Assembly (NCBI RefSeq): GCF_010095445.2
Contig: NZ_WFGV02000017.1
Coordinates: 40,963 to 104,962 of the forward strand
DNA length: 64,000 nucleotides
Origin: Pseudomonas sp. TNT3
Lineage (GTDB): Bacteria; Pseudomonadota; Gammaproteobacteria; Pseudomonadales; Pseudomonadaceae
Reading direction: 5' to 3'
The position numbers and the translations under genes are program-made. The notes below the pieces were generated by a model. That model was not told where the DNA came from, did not search any database, and saw only the letters and a list, made by a program, of their open reading frames with translations. Positions 9,189 through 17,042 of the stretch are shown here, piece after piece; the stretch's first letter is position 1, and every line of letters begins with the position of its first letter.

Positions 9189-9910
9189 GTGACTGGCTGA
9201 TTCCCGACTGGCCTGCGCCTGCCGGGGTAAAAGCCTGTGTTACCACCCGTTCGGGCGGCGTCAGTCTGGCGCCGTTCGACAGCCTCAACCTCGGTGATCA
9301 TGTCGATGACAGCCCTGAAGCTGTTGCCGAAAATCGCCGGCGCCTAACCGATTGTTTCTCTATTCAACCTGCCTGGTTGCAGCAAGTTCATGGCATTGCC
9401 GTGGCTCATGCTGATCCGGGCGTGGTAGCCACGGCCGACGCGAGCTGGACGGCAACCGCGGGTATCGCCTGCGCGGCGATGACGGCGGACTGCCTGCCTG
9501 TGCTGTTCTGTGATCGTGCCGGCACTCGCGTCGCGGCAGCTCATGCCGGTTGGCGCGGGTTGGCGGCGGGTGTGCTCGAAGCAACACTCGATACCCTGGC
9601 GTTGCCATCAGCAGAAGTGCTGGTCTGGTTCGGTCCGGCCATTGGCCCACAGGCCTTTGAAGTCGGCCCCGAAGTCCGTGAAACCTTCATCCAGCAGTTA
9701 CCCGAAACCGAGAAAGCCTTTGTCGCCAGCCAAAACGTCGGCAAGTACATGGCCGACATCTATGAGCTGGCACGCCTGCGTCTGGCGGCTCGCGGAGTAA
9801 CCGCTGTCTATGGTGGTGATTTCTGCACGGTCACCGATCCACGCTTCTTTTCTTACCGCCGTTCATCCCGTACCGGCCGGTTTGCCTCCCTTATCTGGCT
9901 TGAACGCTAG
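9185..9910 (+). CDS. pgeF: PgeF/YfiH, laccase-domain peptidoglycan editing factor
   Basis: A 241-residue protein of the YfiH family (DUF152, multicopper polyphenol oxidase domain). Metal-ligand motifs are visible: HG in LQQVHG, TADCLPVLFCD, and AAAHAGWRGLAAGVLE near residue 120. In E. coli the protein corrects mis-incorporation of L-Ser into muropeptides; related proteins show purine nucleoside phosphorylase activity. The start overlaps the rluD stop (ATGA), so the two are translationally coupled, an arrangement widespread in gammaproteobacteria. The C-terminal SYRRSSRTGRFASLIWL motif is also typical. Confidence 0.92.
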   Translation: MSDWLIPDWPAPAGVKACVTTRSGGVSLAPFDSLNLGDHVDDSPEAVAENRRRLTDCFSIQPAWLQQVHGIAVAHADPGVVATADASWTATAGIACAAMTADCLPVLFCDRAGTRVAAAHAGWRGLAAGVLEATLDTLALPSAEVLVWFGPAIGPQAFEVGPEVRETFIQQLPETEKAFVASQNVGKYMADIYELARLRLAARGVTAVYGGDFCTVTDPRFFSYRRSSRTGRFASLIWLER

Positions 9911-9940
9911 ACTTCCCTGACCTGCATCAACTGATCAACG

Positions 9941-9969
9941 CTTGAAACTCCCAGAATCGACCGCATCTA
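9941..9969 (+). promoter_or_regulatory. Sigma-32 (heat-shock) promoter of clpB
   Basis: CTTGAAA (9941-9947) matches the sigma-32 -35 consensus exactly. After a 13-base spacer, CCGCATCTA (9961-9969) matches the -10 consensus CCCCATNTA with one mismatch. It lies about 70 bases before the clpB ATG, which agrees with heat-shock control of clpB in gammaproteobacteria. Confidence 0.85.
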
Positions 9970-10040
9970 TAACGGTATCTGGCAGGTTTCTTCATTCAGG
10001 ATGTTTTATAGGTCCGGCCTGCTCAAAAGGAAGGTGACTT

Positions 10041-12605
10041 ATGCGTATCGACCGTTTAACAAGCAAATTACAGTTAGCACTATCCGACGCCCAATCGCTG
10101 GCGGTTGGCCTTGACCATCCGGGCATTGAACCGGCGCACTTGATGCAAGCCATGCTCGAACAGCAGGGTGGTTCGATCAAGCCTCTGCTGATGCAGGTAG
10201 GCTTCGACGTCAACAGCCTGCGCAAAGAGCTGACGAAAGAGCTCGACCAGCTGCCAAAAATCCAGAACCCGACCGGCGACGTCAACATGTCGCAGGATCT
10301 GGCGCGCCTGCTCAACCAGGCCGATCGTCTGGCACAGCAGAAGGGTGACCAGTTCATCTCCAGCGAGTTGGTATTGCTGGCGGCGATGGATGAGAACAGC
10401 AAGCTCGGCAAATTGTTGCTTGGCCAGGGTGTCAGCAAAAAAGCCCTGGAAAATGCCATTAACAACTTGCGCGGTGGTGAGGCCGTCAACGACGCCAACC
10501 ACGAAGAGTCGCGTCAGGCGCTGGATAAATACACCGTCGACCTGACCAAGCGTGCCGAAGACGGCAAGCTTGACCCGGTTATCGGCCGTGACGACGAAAT
10601 TCGCCGCACGATTCAGGTGCTGCAGCGTCGTACGAAAAATAACCCGGTACTGATCGGTGAGCCTGGCGTTGGTAAAACAGCCATCGCTGAAGGTCTGGCG
10701 CAACGGATCATCAATGGCGAAGTGCCGGATGGCTTGAAAGGCAAACGCCTGTTGTCCCTGGACATGGGGGCGCTGATTGCCGGCGCCAAATATCGCGGTG
10801 AGTTCGAGGAACGTCTGAAATCCCTGCTCAATGAACTGTCGAAGCAGGAAGGGCAGATCATCCTGTTCATCGACGAACTGCACACCATGGTTGGCGCCGG
10901 TAAAGGCGAAGGCTCGATGGACGCGGGCAACATGCTCAAGCCGGCATTGGCTCGGGGTGAGTTGCACTGCGTGGGTGCTACCACGCTCAACGAGTACCGC
11001 CAATATATAGAGAAGGACGCGGCCCTCGAACGGCGCTTCCAGAAAGTCCTGGTAGACGAACCGAGCGAAGAAGACACCATTGCCATCCTGCGTGGCTTGA
11101 AAGAGCGTTACGAGGTTCACCACAAGGTGGCGATCACCGATGGTGCGATCATTGCTGCGGCCAAGCTCAGTCATCGCTATATCACTGACCGTCAGCTGCC
11201 GGACAAAGCCATCGACCTGATCGATGAAGCTGCCAGCCGCATCCGCATGGAGATCGATTCCAAGCCGGAAGTGCTGGACCGTCTGGAGCGTCGCTTGATT
11301 CAGCTGAAGGTGGAATCCCAGGCGCTGAAGAAAGAAAGTGACGAGCCGGCGATAAAACGCCTGGAAAAACTCCAGGAAGAAATCGCCCGCCTGGAGCGCG
11401 AATACTCGGACCTGGAAGAAATCTGGAACGCGGAGAAAGCTGAAGTCCAGGGTTCTGCGCAGATCCAGCAGAAAATCGAGCAGTCGCGACAGGAGCTGGA
11501 AACGGCCCGCCGCAAAGGCGACCTCAACCGTATGGCAGAGTTGCAGTATGGGGTTATCCCGGATCTGGAGCGCAGCCTGCAGATGGTCGACCAGCACGGC
11601 AAGAGCGAAAACCAGTTGCTGCGTAGCAAGGTCACTGAAGAAGAGATCGCCGAAGTCGTCTCCAAGTGGACCGGTATTCCAGTATCGAAAATGCTCGAAG
11701 GCGAGCGCGACAAGCTGATGAAGATGGAAAGCCTGTTGCACCAGCGTGTGATCGGCCAGGACGAAGCGGTGATTGCCGTTTCCAACGCGGTGCGGCGTTC
11801 GCGGGCCGGGTTGTCCGATCCGAATCGTCCGAGTGGCTCGTTCATGTTCCTCGGCCCGACCGGTGTGGGTAAAACCGAGCTGTGTAAGGCTTTGGCCGAG
11901 TTCCTCTTTGACACGGAAGAGGCGATGGTGCGGATCGATATGTCCGAGTTCATGGAAAAACATTCCGTGGCTCGACTGATTGGTGCGCCACCAGGGTACG
12001 TAGGGTATGAAGAAGGCGGTTACCTGACTGAGGCAGTGCGTCGCAAGCCTTACTCGGTGATCTTGCTGGACGAGGTCGAGAAGGCCCATCCCGATGTGTT
12101 CAACATCTTGCTGCAAGTGCTGGAAGATGGCCGCTTGACCGACAGTCATGGCCGCACGGTGGACTTCAAGAACACCGTGATTGTCATGACCTCTAACCTG
12201 GGATCGGTACAGATTCAGGAATTGGTCGGTGACCGTGAGGCTCAGCGCGCTGCGGTGATGGACGCGATTTCCACACACTTCCGTCCGGAGTTCATCAACC
12301 GGGTCGATGAAGTGGTGATCTTCGAGCCTCTGGCTCGCGATCAGATCGCCGGCATCACTGAGATTCAGTTGAGTCGCCTGCGCAGTCGTCTGACTGAACG
12401 GGAACTGAAGCTTGATCTCAGTCCTGAGGCCATGGACAAGCTGATCGCGGTGGGTTACGACCCGGTATATGGCGCACGGCCGCTCAAACGAGCGATCCAG
12501 CGCTGGATCGAGAACCCGTTGGCACAGCTGATCCTTTCGGGTCGGTTCATGCCTGGCGATACCGCTCAGGGTGTCGTGGAGAACGACGAAATCGTCTTCG
12601 TCTGA
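10041..12605 (+). CDS. clpB: ClpB, ATP-dependent disaggregase chaperone
   Basis: An 854-residue Hsp100 chaperone of normal length. It has an N-terminal Clp_N domain (to about 145) and a first AAA+ domain with Walker A GEPGVGKT (about 207-214). A long coiled-coil middle domain (about 410-525, [21 protein letters not shown]) is the mark of ClpB rather than ClpA or ClpX. The second AAA+ domain has GPTGVGKT (about 605-612). ClpB extracts and refolds aggregated proteins with DnaK. A good ribosome site (AAAGGAAGGTGA) precedes the ATG. Control by sigma-32 is supported by the upstream promoter. The large open frames on the other strand are shadows of this GC-rich gene. Confidence 0.98.
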   Translation: MRIDRLTSKLQLALSDAQSLAVGLDHPGIEPAHLMQAMLEQQGGSIKPLLMQVGFDVNSLRKELTKELDQLPKIQNPTGDVNMSQDLARLLNQADRLAQQKGDQFISSELVLLAAMDENSKLGKLLLGQGVSKKALENAINNLRGGEAVNDANHEESRQALDKYTVDLTKRAEDGKLDPVIGRDDEIRRTIQVLQRRTKNNPVLIGEPGVGKTAIAEGLAQRIINGEVPDGLKGKRLLSLDMGALIAGAKYRGEFEERLKSLLNELSKQEGQIILFIDELHTMVGAGKGEGSMDAGNMLKPALARGELHCVGATTLNEYRQYIEKDAALERRFQKVLVDEPSEEDTIAILRGLKERYEVHHKVAITDGAIIAAAKLSHRYITDRQLPDKAIDLIDEAASRIRMEIDSKPEVLDRLERRLIQLKVESQALKKESDEPAIKRLEKLQEEIARLEREYSDLEEIWNAEKAEVQGSAQIQQKIEQSRQELETARRKGDLNRMAELQYGVIPDLERSLQMVDQHGKSENQLLRSKVTEEEIAEVVSKWTGIPVSKMLEGERDKLMKMESLLHQRVIGQDEAVIAVSNAVRRSRAGLSDPNRPSGSFMFLGPTGVGKTELCKALAEFLFDTEEAMVRIDMSEFMEKHSVARLIGAPPGYVGYEEGGYLTEAVRRKPYSVILLDEVEKAHPDVFNILLQVLEDGRLTDSHGRTVDFKNTVIVMTSNLGSVQIQELVGDREAQRAAVMDAISTHFRPEFINRVDEVVIFEPLARDQIAGITEIQLSRLRSRLTERELKLDLSPEAMDKLIAVGYDPVYGARPLKRAIQRWIENPLAQLILSGRFMPGDTAQGVVENDEIVFV

Positions 12606-12629
12606 TCCAAAGCGGCAGCAAAATAGAAG

Positions 12630-12656
12630 AGGCCTCGCATTGCGAGGCCTTTTTTT
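12630..12656 (+). terminator. Intrinsic terminator of clpB
   Basis: An AGGCCTCGCA/TGCGAGGCCT stem is followed by a run of seven T residues, 25 bases after the clpB stop. This is a classic rho-independent terminator. Confidence 0.92.
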
Positions 12657-12789
12657 CGTTAGGCTGTTGAACTCAAAGGAAAAGGCTTGTAAAGTGCGCC
12701 CCGCAGTAAGTCACCCGCAAGGGTTTCTGCTCCCCAAGCAGAAATCTGAAATAAGTTGCAAATCATTAACTTGAAAGCAATTTAGGGGG

Positions 12790-12817
12790 TTGACAGAGGT
12801 GCTTAAGATTGTAGAAT
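12790..12817 (+). promoter_or_regulatory. Sigma-70 promoter of the tRNA cluster
   Basis: TTGACA (12790-12795), a 16-base spacer and TAGAAT (12812-12817) are followed by a GC-rich discriminator (AGCGCGCC), as usual for stringently controlled stable-RNA promoters. It lies about 88 bases before tRNA-Asn. A second, weaker TTGAAC/TGTAAA pair sits near 12667-12693. Otherwise the clpB-tRNA gap shows only a small hairpin (TTTCTGC...GCAGAAA) near 12723-12743. Confidence 0.75.
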
Positions 12818-12905
12818 AGCGCGCCTCAGACACACGAACGCAGCGATGCGAACGGGTCGAAGAGAACGCTGTAAAGCTTCAATGTTGTAAATTGAAATAT
12901 GTAGT

Positions 12906-12981
12906 TCCGTGATAGCTCAGTCGGTAGAGCAAATGACTGTTAATCATTGGGTCCCAGGTTCGAGTCCTGGTCACGGAGCCA
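12906..12981 (+). tRNA. tRNA-Asn (anticodon GTT)
   Basis: A 76-base cloverleaf. Acceptor TCCGTGA pairs with TCACGGA, followed by discriminator G and an encoded CCA. The D-arm (AGCTCAGTCGGTAGAGC) and the T-arm with GGTTCGAGTCC are intact. The anticodon loop is CTGTTAA, giving GTT for asparagine. Confidence 0.97.
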
Positions 12982-12990
12982 ATTTCAAAC

Positions 12991-13067
12991 CGGGGTATAG
13001 CGCAGTCCGGTAGCGCGCCTGCTTTGGGAGCAGGATGTCAGGAGTTCGAATCCCCTTACCCCGACCA
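12991..13067 (+). tRNA. tRNA-Pro (anticodon TGG), copy 1
   Basis: A 77-base tRNA. Acceptor CGGGGTA pairs with TACCCCG, followed by A and CCA. The anticodon stem CCTGC/GCAGG closes a TTTGGGA loop, so the anticodon is TGG, proline. It lies nine bases after tRNA-Asn and is identical to copy 2 at 13244-13320. Confidence 0.97.
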
Positions 13068-13072
13068 TTTTT

Positions 13073-13148
13073 GGGTCGTTAGCTCAGTTGGTAGAGCAGT
13101 TGGCTTTTAACCAATTGGTCGTAGGTTCGAATCCCACACGACCCACCA
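13073..13148 (+). tRNA. tRNA-Lys (anticodon TTT)
   Basis: A 76-base cloverleaf. Acceptor GGGTCGT pairs with ACGACCC, and CCA is encoded. The anticodon loop CTTTTAA gives TTT, lysine. It starts five bases after tRNA-Pro copy 1, so it comes from the same precursor transcript. Confidence 0.97.
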
Positions 13149-13213
13149 TTTTTGAAACCAGTTAACGCTGGAATCAGATCTTAAGATCAGAGGCCAAAAG
13201 CACTGATCGAAGA

Positions 13214-13241
13214 AGGCGACTGATAAGGTCGCCTTTTTTTT
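13214..13241 (+). terminator. Intrinsic terminator between tRNA-Lys and the second tRNA-Pro
   Basis: An AGGCGAC/GTCGCCT stem with a seven-base loop is followed by about eight T residues. It should end the Asn-Pro-Lys transcript. The second tRNA-Pro starts only two or three bases beyond the T-run, so that copy needs readthrough or a promoter overlapping the terminator. Confidence 0.82.
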
Positions 13242-13243
13242 AC

Positions 13244-13320
13244 CGGGGTATAGCGCAGTCCGGTAGCGCGCCTGCTTTGGGAGCAGGATGTCAGGAGTTC
13301 GAATCCCCTTACCCCGACCA
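13244..13320 (+). tRNA. tRNA-Pro (anticodon TGG), copy 2
   Basis: 77 bases identical to copy 1, with the same TGG anticodon and encoded CCA. It is separated from tRNA-Lys by a terminator-like hairpin and followed by its own terminator. This looks like a recent tandem duplication kept identical by gene conversion. Confidence 0.96.
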
Positions 13321-13326
13321 TATTAA

Positions 13327-13361
13327 AAATCCTCGTATCGAAAGATACGGGGATTTTTTTT
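13327..13361 (+). terminator. Intrinsic terminator after the second tRNA-Pro
   Basis: A CCTCGTATC/GATACGGGG stem with a GAAA loop is followed by eight T residues. It lies directly after the encoded CCA end of tRNA-Pro copy 2. Confidence 0.9.
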
Positions 13362-13380
13362 GCCTGCTGGAAATGCACAT

Positions 13381-13415
13381 AAAAAGCCCCGCGTCTCTTG
13401 TTGAGAAGCGAGGCG
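13381..13415 (-). terminator. Intrinsic terminator of the EF-hand gene
   Basis: Read on the minus strand, a GCCTCGCTTCTC/GAGACGCGGGGC stem (one mismatch and one G-T pair) is followed by TTTTT. It lies about 20 bases after the stop of the gene at 13435-13836. Confidence 0.7.
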
Positions 13416-13434
13416 TGGGTGCGACGTTCAGGGC

Positions 13435-13836
13435 TTAGCTGTTGTCCTTCAGGTGTTCGAACAAGCCTTTTGGCATTTTTTTGCCATTGGCTTCGTAATT
13501 AGCCTTCACGTTATCAAATGCCTCCTGCTCATCGATCTGCCCGTCATGATTGGTATCGATCTTGTCGAAGTCCGCTTTGGGCGCCACCTTCAAAAATTCT
13601 GCGCGGGATACTTTGCCGTCACCGTCGGTATCGGTCCGGGCCATCGACTCGTCGCCACACTTGCCTTCACCACATTTTCCTTCAGGGGTCTTCACGACCT
13701 GTTCGGCCGACGCCAGCAAATAGCCCTGAGTCAAAGGCTGGGAGGCAAATACGGAGCCGGACAACATCATGCCGCCGGCCAGTACAGCGCCGAGCAGACC
13801 AAAAGTGTTCTTGCCGAGAGTAGGGATGCGGGACAT
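13435..13836 (-). CDS. Secreted EF-hand protein with EGKCGEGKCG motif (HvfA/bufferin-like N-terminus)
   Basis: A 133-residue exported protein. A signal peptide runs to about residue 31 (SVFA|SQPL). A short segment QPLTQGYLLASAEQ is followed by EGKCGEGKCG (residues 52-61). Two canonical EF-hand loops come next, DTDGDGKVSRAE (69-80) and DTNHDGQIDEQE (94-105). The GY..A plus EGKCG pattern is typical of HvfA-type copper-binding RiPP precursors, whose cysteines are modified by DUF692 and DUF2063 partner proteins. The EF-hands are not part of the usual short HvfA. No DUF692 or DUF2063 gene is adjacent. It could be a calcium-binding periplasmic protein, a metal-buffering peptide, or both. The start at 13836 is chosen because it opens the signal peptide, with an AGGAGAATT ribosome site just before it. 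Confidence 0.85.
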   Translation of the reverse strand: MSRIPTLGKNTFGLLGAVLAGGMMLSGSVFASQPLTQGYLLASAEQVVKTPEGKCGEGKCGDESMARTDTDGDGKVSRAEFLKVAPKADFDKIDTNHDGQIDEQEAFDNVKANYEANGKKMPKGLFEHLKDNS

Positions 13837-14073
13837 TTGAATTCTCCTGGGTTGCACGACACAACCGCTCGATAAAGGGTCTGGTAGCCAGAGCAGGCGG
13901 GTTGCCTTGATCGGGTGTGGCCATTTAGCGGGATGGGTGTATCGCTACTGTGTCGCGCCAGGGGGAGGTTTGTAAGCGAAGGGGCTGAATCGGGGAGGGG
14001 ATACAGTGGGACACAGTTTGCGCAGGTTAAACCGAGGCGACCGCATCGTCGGAATGCCGCCCAGACCAAGCCA

Positions 14074-14155
14074 CGCTCCCACAGGTTTAGTGCTGGACCC
14101 GGATTCCAAGATCAACACCTAACCTGTGGGAGCGGGCTTGCCCGCGATGAGGCCC
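14074..14155. repeat. REP-like inverted repeat (GTGGGAGCGGGC type)
   Basis: CGCTCCCACAGG (from 14074) and CCTGTGGGAGCG (to 14134) are inverted copies about 30 bases apart. The second continues into GGGCTTGCCCGCGATGAGG, a widespread Pseudomonas extragenic motif. The same GTGGGAGCGGGC core occurs at 31400-31426. Confidence 0.7.
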
Positions 14156-14171
14156 TGACGGGCGCCGAAAT

Positions 14172-15470
14172 TTAATGCAGTTTCAAACGCGGCTCAGTCC
14201 CGCGCCCGATCTTGCTGCCCAGCATCAACATCGCCGTGCGAAACGCGCCATACAGCGCCATCTGGTGCATGCGATACAGCGACACATAAAACATCCGAGC
14301 CAGCCAGCCCTCAAGCATGACGCTACCGGTCAGGTTGCCCATCAAGTTACCCACAGCCGAAAAACGCGACAGCGAGATGAGCGAGCCGTAGTCGGTGTAT
14401 TTGTACTCGGGCAACGCTTTGCCTTCGATGCGCAGCTTCAACGATTTGGCCAGCAATGACGCCTGCTGGTGCGCGGCTTGCGCCCGTGGCGGCACGTTGC
14501 GATCTGTGCCCGGTTGCGGGCAGGCCGCGCAGTCACCGAAGGCGAAGATGTTTTCATCGCGAGTCGTTTGCAGGGTCGGCAGCACCTGAAGCTGGTTGAT
14601 GCGGTTGGTTTCCAGACCATCGATGTCCTTGAGGAAACCCGGTGCGCGGATCCCTGCGGCCCAGACTTTCAGGCTGGCATTGATCACTTTGCCATCCGCC
14701 GTAATCAGGCTGTCAGCCGTCACTTCACTGACAGCAGCATTGGTCATGACGTTGACCCCAAGTTTCTCCAGGGTTTTATGCACAGGCCCGCCAATTCGCT
14801 CCGGCAATGCTGGCAACACCCGTGGTCCGGCTTCAATCAGGGTGATGTGCATATTCTCTGGTTTGATCCGGTCCAGTCCGTACGCTGCCAGTTCATGGGC
14901 GGCGTTGTGCAGCTCGGCGGCCAATTCGACACCCGTCGCACCTGCGCCGACGATGGCGACGCTGATTTGCTCGACCTTGTCGGTTTGTCCTGCGTGGGCG
15001 CGCAGATAATGATTCAGGAGTTGCTGGTGAAAGCGCTCGGCCTGTTTGCGGGTGTCGAGGAACAGGCAATGCTGCGCCGCACCCTGTGTGCCGAAATCGT
15101 TGGTGGTACTGCCAACGGCAATCACCAGCGAGTCATAACCCAGTTCACGGGCAGGCACCAGTTCTACGCCCGCTTCGTCATAGGTCGCGGCCAGCTGGAT
15201 CTTCTTCTGGGTGCGATCGAGCCCGCTCATGCGCCCCAGCTGGAACTCGAAGTGGTTCCATTTCGCCTGGGCGACATAGTTGAGTTCATCTTCGGAAGAG
15301 TTCAGCGATCCAGCGGCCACTTCGTGCAACAGGGGTTTCCAAATGTGAGTCAGGTTCGCGTCGACCAGCATCACGCTGGCTGTGCCGCGCTTGCCCAGAG
15401 TCTTACCCAGACGGGTAGCCAACTCCAGGCCGCCGGCGCCGCCGCCAACGATGACAATACGATGAGTCAT
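14172..15470 (-). CDS. ndh: Ndh, type II NADH:quinone oxidoreductase
   Basis: A 432-residue single-subunit flavoprotein. An N-terminal FAD-binding Rossmann motif (IVIVGGGAGGLELATRLG) is followed by a second dinucleotide motif near residue 175 (VAIVGAGATGVELAAELH) for NADH. The FAFGDCAA motif typical of NDH-2 is present, as is the C-terminal membrane-associated region (LEGWLARMFYVSLYRMHQMALYG, read here only as character). It oxidises NADH and reduces quinone without pumping protons. The start at 15470 (MTHRIVIVG) is preferred over upstream codons. It lies upstream of a DUF3094 small membrane protein on the same strand. Confidence 0.94.
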   Translation of the reverse strand: MTHRIVIVGGGAGGLELATRLGKTLGKRGTASVMLVDANLTHIWKPLLHEVAAGSLNSSEDELNYVAQAKWNHFEFQLGRMSGLDRTQKKIQLAATYDEAGVELVPARELGYDSLVIAVGSTTNDFGTQGAAQHCLFLDTRKQAERFHQQLLNHYLRAHAGQTDKVEQISVAIVGAGATGVELAAELHNAAHELAAYGLDRIKPENMHITLIEAGPRVLPALPERIGGPVHKTLEKLGVNVMTNAAVSEVTADSLITADGKVINASLKVWAAGIRAPGFLKDIDGLETNRINQLQVLPTLQTTRDENIFAFGDCAACPQPGTDRNVPPRAQAAHQQASLLAKSLKLRIEGKALPEYKYTDYGSLISLSRFSAVGNLMGNLTGSVMLEGWLARMFYVSLYRMHQMALYGAFRTAMLMLGSKIGRGTEPRLKLH

Positions 15471-15530
15471 GGGGATATCTCGCAAGGCTAAAAGAAATCG
15501 GTGCAATTACCCGAGCGAGCGCGAGGCGGC

Positions 15531-15704
15531 TCATAGCGTCAGGTAACTGATGAAACGGCTCAACAAGCCCAAACCAATGGTCACTGCCAGCACCAGCACA
15601 AGGAGCATCCACGGCCGGAAGGGCCGGCGCTCGACTTGGTGTTGGGACAGGTGCAGGTACTCTTCGACATGCTTCTGGTCGTCCGGGTTCAGGCGGCTGG
15701 TCAT
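15531..15704 (-). CDS. Small single-pass membrane protein (DUF3094 family)
   Basis: A 57-residue protein. It begins MTSRLNPDDQKHVEEYL, then has a basic stretch (ERRPFRP) and one transmembrane helix (MLLVLVLAVTIGLGLL), ending near SYLTL. The pattern is that of the DUF3094 family found in Pseudomonas beside ndh; its function is unknown. It lies 60 bases upstream of ndh on the same strand, so cotranscription is possible. Confidence 0.8.
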   Translation of the reverse strand: MTSRLNPDDQKHVEEYLHLSQHQVERRPFRPWMLLVLVLAVTIGLGLLSRFISYLTL

Positions 15705-15755
15705 AAAGGCCTCATCAGGTAGACGTTGCTGAATGTATAGAAGCTACAGGCTGAT

Positions 15756-16283
15756 TTAACGCACGTTGAACGGAGCATAGCCGCTGTCCGGAATGGGCTC
15801 GACGCTCACGGTGTCGTTTAGGCGAATGATTCCACTTTGTAACACTCGAGCTGTGATTCCGCCATGTCCACGAACGGCCTGAAACGTCCCGGGGCCGAGG
15901 TTGTTCTGCAGGCGTGCACAGGGCTGGCACCAACCGGTGGTTTCGAAAATCGCCTGGCCAATCCGGAAGCGTCGACCCTTGAGGCTGAACAGATTGATCC
16001 CGCTGATGACCAGATTGCGTCGCAAATCCTGTGGTAACACCGGGTTATCGACCGAACGCCCCATGAGTGAACTGATCACCGCCAGGTGTTCCCACTGAAT
16101 GAGCGTTACCTGCCGGGCATTACGCACGCCGGGGCGGGCGCGATCGCCGGTCAGGCCTGCCTCGAGGCGCGCTTCCACGGCATCGAGTTCGATCATCGGC
16201 ACGTGCGGTTCCGGTCGCACGCCAATCCAGCGAACGTGGCCGGTTTGCGGGACTTCAGCGAGCAATTCCTGCAACGGGCTCAC
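15756..16283 (-). CDS. MOSC-domain protein
   Basis: A 175-residue protein whose core (about residues 20-160) matches the MOSC fold found at the C-terminus of molybdenum-cofactor sulfurases. The conserved cysteine in the TTGWCQPCARL segment and the DLRRNLVISGINLF motif are both visible. Stand-alone MOSC proteins such as YiiM bind Mo cofactor and reduce N-hydroxylated compounds, though the substrate here cannot be told. The gene overlaps the stop of the upstream DUF1780 gene by four bases (16280-16283), so the two form an operon. Confidence 0.88.
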   Translation of the reverse strand: MSPLQELLAEVPQTGHVRWIGVRPEPHVPMIELDAVEARLEAGLTGDRARPGVRNARQVTLIQWEHLAVISSLMGRSVDNPVLPQDLRRNLVISGINLFSLKGRRFRIGQAIFETTGWCQPCARLQNNLGPGTFQAVRGHGGITARVLQSGIIRLNDTVSVEPIPDSGYAPFNVR

Positions 16284-16906
16284 AGACTGATTCCAACGTC
16301 GAACACAATGCTGCGTCCCAGGTTGCTGCGCAGGAAGTCCGGGGCGTCCGGATGCGCGAACAGCACGCGGGCGAAGGTCGGCCCGACCAGCGACAACGAG
16401 CGCCAGCCTTGGCGCAGGTATTCGGTGGGCGGTGGAAAGTGGCTGTTGAGGTCGAGGACTTCACGCTTGAGGCTGGCAAAGGCAATGATGTCCAGTTCCC
16501 CCAGGTCCATGCCGCGCTCTTTGTAGTTGTGCGCTTTTTTACGCAGGGTCGGCGCCAGTCTCATCAAGAATTCATTGGCCGGAATGCGTTTGGGTTTTGC
16601 TTCGCGGCGCACCAGGGAGCTCAAGGAAAATGCGCTGCGTCGGCGCTGCAGTTCATCGCGCCATTCGTCATTGAGGCGTCGGCCTTCGTCGAGTACGAAG
16701 AACACCTCGAAACTGGCGTCGCGAAACAGCACGTCTGGCGGCTCCCCGGCGGGGGCGAATTCGTCGGCGCGGTAGGGAATGTTCAGGCCTTGCAGCAGGC
16801 GCTGGCAAACCCAACGCTCACGCTCCCATTTGCGGGCATTGGACAGGAACGCGTTGGCTTGCTCGGCCGCAATGGTCAGCAGGCGTAAGTAGTCTGAGTC
16901 ATCCAT
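16280..16906 (-). CDS. DUF1780 family protein
   Basis: A 208-residue protein starting MDDSDYLRLLTIAAEQ. It has no signal peptide or membrane segment. It is rich in Arg and Glu and carries an EFAPAGEPPDVLFRDASFEVFFV stretch (described, not a known motif) that resembles a restriction-endonuclease-like PD-(D/E)xK core: a PPDV Asp followed by an E-V-F strand. It belongs to the conserved Pseudomonas family DUF1780, of unknown function. It overlaps the MOSC gene by four bases. A nuclease-like fold is only my inference from the motif layout. Confidence 0.8.
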   Translation of the reverse strand: MDDSDYLRLLTIAAEQANAFLSNARKWERERWVCQRLLQGLNIPYRADEFAPAGEPPDVLFRDASFEVFFVLDEGRRLNDEWRDELQRRRSAFSLSSLVRREAKPKRIPANEFLMRLAPTLRKKAHNYKERGMDLGELDIIAFASLKREVLDLNSHFPPPTEYLRQGWRSLSLVGPTFARVLFAHPDAPDFLRSNLGRSIVFDVGISL

Positions 16907-17042
16907 AGGCCCAAGCTTAGCGTTCAAATGCGACAAGCAGAAAGCTTTGCATCAGGTGGAGCGACTTTTAGGCCGGTGTAGACTGCTGATATGAGCTGCA
17001 CTCAGCCAAGGAGACTACGGTGGTGTTCAAAGGAGTAGGCAC

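Noticed and set aside
10080..12278. A 732-codon open frame on the minus strand inside clpB
   Set aside because: It is a mirror frame of a GC-rich, strongly coding gene. It has no family motif, and clpB is certain.
12906..13320. The tRNA cluster as a phage or island attachment site
   Set aside because: No integrase, truncated tRNA copy or atypical cargo lies beside it; the second tRNA-Pro is complete.
13187..13378. A 63-codon minus-strand frame, GVRGFELLTSCSQSRRAT type
   Set aside because: This is the well-known artefact of translating the antisense of tRNA-Pro.
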